DNA of 16,304 nt. Origin: Sulfurimonas sp. (lineage in GTDB: Bacteria > Campylobacterota > Campylobacteria > Campylobacterales > Sulfurimonadaceae). The translations under genes and the position numbers were made by a program. This document shows, in pieces, positions 14,969-16,304 of this stretch. A model generated the notes under the pieces. That model was given only the letters and a program-made list of their open reading frames with translations. It was not told the origin of the DNA and searched no databases. The stretch is from assembly GCA_021157665.1 (NCBI GenBank), contig JAGGWE010000201.1, forward strand, positions 1 through 16,304. Direction: 5' to 3'. The stretch's first letter is position 1; each line of letters starts with the position of its first letter.

Positions 14969-15850
14969 TTATATAAAATCTATATCAACTAGGTGATGTT
15001 TAAGACCAAGTTCATCAGCAGAACAGCCAAGAGCAAGTCCTACCATTTGTTGCATATGAAGAACTGGAAGTGAAACTTCACGACCTATTGCATCACCTGC
15101 ATGTTTTGTTTGAGTATCAAGTTTTAGATGACAAAGTGGACAAGGAGTAACCATCATATCAGCATTTGCATCAGTTGCACCAGCAATAGCATTACCTGTT
15201 AGAACTGCTGCTGTTTTTGGAGCTTGAAGTTCAGCATGAAAACCACAACATTTAGTTTTTTCTTTATAATCAACTGTCATTCCACCACAAGCGATAATTA
15301 AATCATCTAGTGAATTAGGGTTATAAGGATTTTCTTTAGTTTTATGAGTTTCATTTTGAAGTTCTGAAGGGCGAATATTATGACAACCATAAAATGGTGC
15401 AATATTAAACTTGCTAAGAGGAGTTACAATCATCTCTTTAAGCTTATCTAGACCAAAATCATCAATAATTGCATATAAAAAATGTGTTACTTGTGATGTA
15501 CCTTTGTACTCAAGTCCAACCTCATTCAATTTTTCATTAACTTTTGCTTTTAAATCAGCATTGTTATCCAGACGGTGTTTAGTCATGGCAGTATTTAGCT
15601 GACAAGTGTTACAAATAGTAACCATAGTTAAACCATGCTTTTCAGCATAAGCAATATTTCTAGCATTTAAAACTAAAGATAAAAAGTCATCATAATCTTG
15701 TAAGTGAGAAGCACCACAACAAGAAGCTTCAGTTAATTCAACAAGCTCAATTCCAAGTTTATCAGCAACTGCCATTGTTGACATCATCTGCTCAGGTGTA
15801 CTTTGTTTAGCTGTACAACCTGTAAAAAGTGCGTATTTTAATTTTTCCAT
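14969..15850 (-). CDS. sdhE: SdhE/MfrE-like CCG-domain subunit of a succinate/fumarate oxidoreductase
   Basis: This is the membrane-associated, quinone-reacting-type subunit of type E succinate dehydrogenases and methylmenaquinol:fumarate reductases (MfrABE), related to HdrB. It contains two CCG cluster-binding domains in 293 residues: Cys12, Cys44-Cys45-Gly46, Cys80 and Cys83; then Cys156, Cys201-Cys202-Gly203, Cys237 and Cys240. No membrane helix is visible. It follows the iron-sulfur subunit gene by 10 bp, with GGAG upstream of the ATG. Gene order B-E with A presumably off the window to the right fits sdhABE/mfrABE. Sequence here cannot show whether the enzyme mainly oxidises succinate or reduces fumarate, nor which side of the membrane it faces, because the flavoprotein with its export signal is absent. 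Confidence 0.88.
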   Translation of the reverse strand: MEKLKYALFTGCTAKQSTPEQMMSTMAVADKLGIELVELTEASCCGASHLQDYDDFLSLVLNARNIAYAEKHGLTMVTICNTCQLNTAMTKHRLDNNADLKAKVNEKLNEVGLEYKGTSQVTHFLYAIIDDFGLDKLKEMIVTPLSKFNIAPFYGCHNIRPSELQNETHKTKENPYNPNSLDDLIIACGGMTVDYKEKTKCCGFHAELQAPKTAAVLTGNAIAGATDANADMMVTPCPLCHLKLDTQTKHAGDAIGREVSLPVLHMQQMVGLALGCSADELGLKHHLVDIDFI

Positions 15851-15860
15851 CTATTTACTC

Positions 15861-16304
15861 CTAGAACTTTGCAGTTGATGATGATTTTACAAGTTTTTGA
15901 ATCTCATCTAAATTGTCTGATTTTGTTATGCCCCATGGTGGAACAATTTTGCCTTTTCTAAACATTTTAAGTGCAACTGGGATATGCTTAACGATTGAAG
16001 GACCTTCAGAATAAAGAACTAATCCACCTTCATCAAGTACACCATTTTTAGCGATTGAGTTTTTAAATCCAACAGCATGACGAGTAGCAACATTTGAAGT
16101 TGCAACACCCTCTGTGAATAGCATATTATGAAGCTTAGTTATTTTATCAATAGGATTAACATCTTTTGGACAAACCTCTGCACACTCCATACATTTAACA
16201 CAGTCCCAAAGACCTTGTTTCTCTTCATGTAGTTCAGTAAGTCTTTTAGTGTGAGCATCATCACGAACATCAGCTTCAAAACGGTAAGCTTTTGCAAATG
16301 CAGC
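15861..16304 (-). CDS. sdhB: Iron-sulfur subunit (SdhB/MfrB-like) of succinate/fumarate oxidoreductase, partial
   Basis: Only the C-terminal 147 residues are in the window; the frame is open through the right edge, and the N-terminal plant-type ferredoxin domain lies outside. The visible part carries the C-terminal cluster motif CVKCMECAEVCPKDVNP just after a GLWD stretch, the alpha-helical ferredoxin fold that holds 4Fe-4S and 3Fe-4S clusters. An internal ATG at 16190 falls within this motif and is not a start. The last 40 residues (after the IPVALK segment) extend beyond classic SdhB, as in MfrB-type subunits, which is a recollection. It is followed 10 bp later by sdhE, so both form one operon and pass electrons from the flavin subunit to SdhE. 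Confidence 0.88.
   Translation of the reverse strand, partial: AAFAKAYRFEADVRDDAHTKRLTELHEEKQGLWDCVKCMECAEVCPKDVNPIDKITKLHNMLFTEGVATSNVATRHAVGFKNSIAKNGVLDEGGLVLYSEGPSIVKHIPVALKMFRKGKIVPPWGITKSDNLDEIQKLVKSSSTAKF

Noticed and set aside
16188..16190. ATG at 16190 as start of a short iron-sulfur protein
   Set aside because: The frame stays open upstream to the window edge, and the ATG falls inside the cluster motif, so the gene is a longer sdhB cut by the window.

Overview
The window is AT-rich chromosomal DNA from a Campylobacterota (Epsilonproteobacteria) bacterium, most likely a Sulfurimonas-like sulfur oxidiser or a close relative. Evidence is the run aroB-mscS-mtaB-ftsH-like-bioV, which I recall as typical of Helicobacter and Campylobacter relatives; a COG3400/TrkA-C protein of the same lineage; a BioV-type pimeloyl-ACP ester esterase; and an SdhB/SdhE (MfrB/MfrE-like) pair of a type E succinate/fumarate oxidoreductase. 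The genus is inferred from gene content, not proven. Coding density is very high: no stretch above about 150 bases lacks a gene.

Layout. Positions 1-1794 (minus strand) hold the 5' part of a secreted c-type cytochrome gene directly behind glmU (UDP-GlcNAc synthesis). A divergent promoter region of 143 bp (1795-1937) separates glmU from a long plus-strand series. Block one (1938-7372) is motA, motB, fliP (flagellar stator and export gate), trmA-like (tRNA m5U54 methylation), a secreted coiled-coil/SH3-like protein of unknown role, and a COG3400 TrkA-C protein. Block two (7448-14118), after a 75-bp gap, is aroB, an MscS-type channel with a long periplasmic coiled coil, mtaB, an FtsH-like AAA+ protein, bioV and mog. 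Junctions are tight: four pairs overlap (1, 1, 14 and 14 bp) and one pair abuts, suggesting translational coupling.

On the minus strand from the right edge come sdhB (partial) and sdhE, then a 9-bp-stem palindromic repeat, then xth (exonuclease III), whose end overlaps the end of mog by 8 bp in a convergent arrangement.

Most genes are housekeeping. The points worth a second look are: a TrmA homologue with the four cysteines of an RlmC/RlmD-type iron-sulfur cluster and a TTG start; an FtsH-like protein with an intact ATPase but HEAGH changed to YQAGK, so a predicted protease-dead remodeller fixed in a conserved operon; a GC-rich 36-bp in-frame insertion flanked by 6-bp direct repeats inside bioV; and a MotA lacking the first of the two conserved stator prolines. 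I see no CRISPR array, insertion sequence, prophage, or tRNA/rRNA gene.
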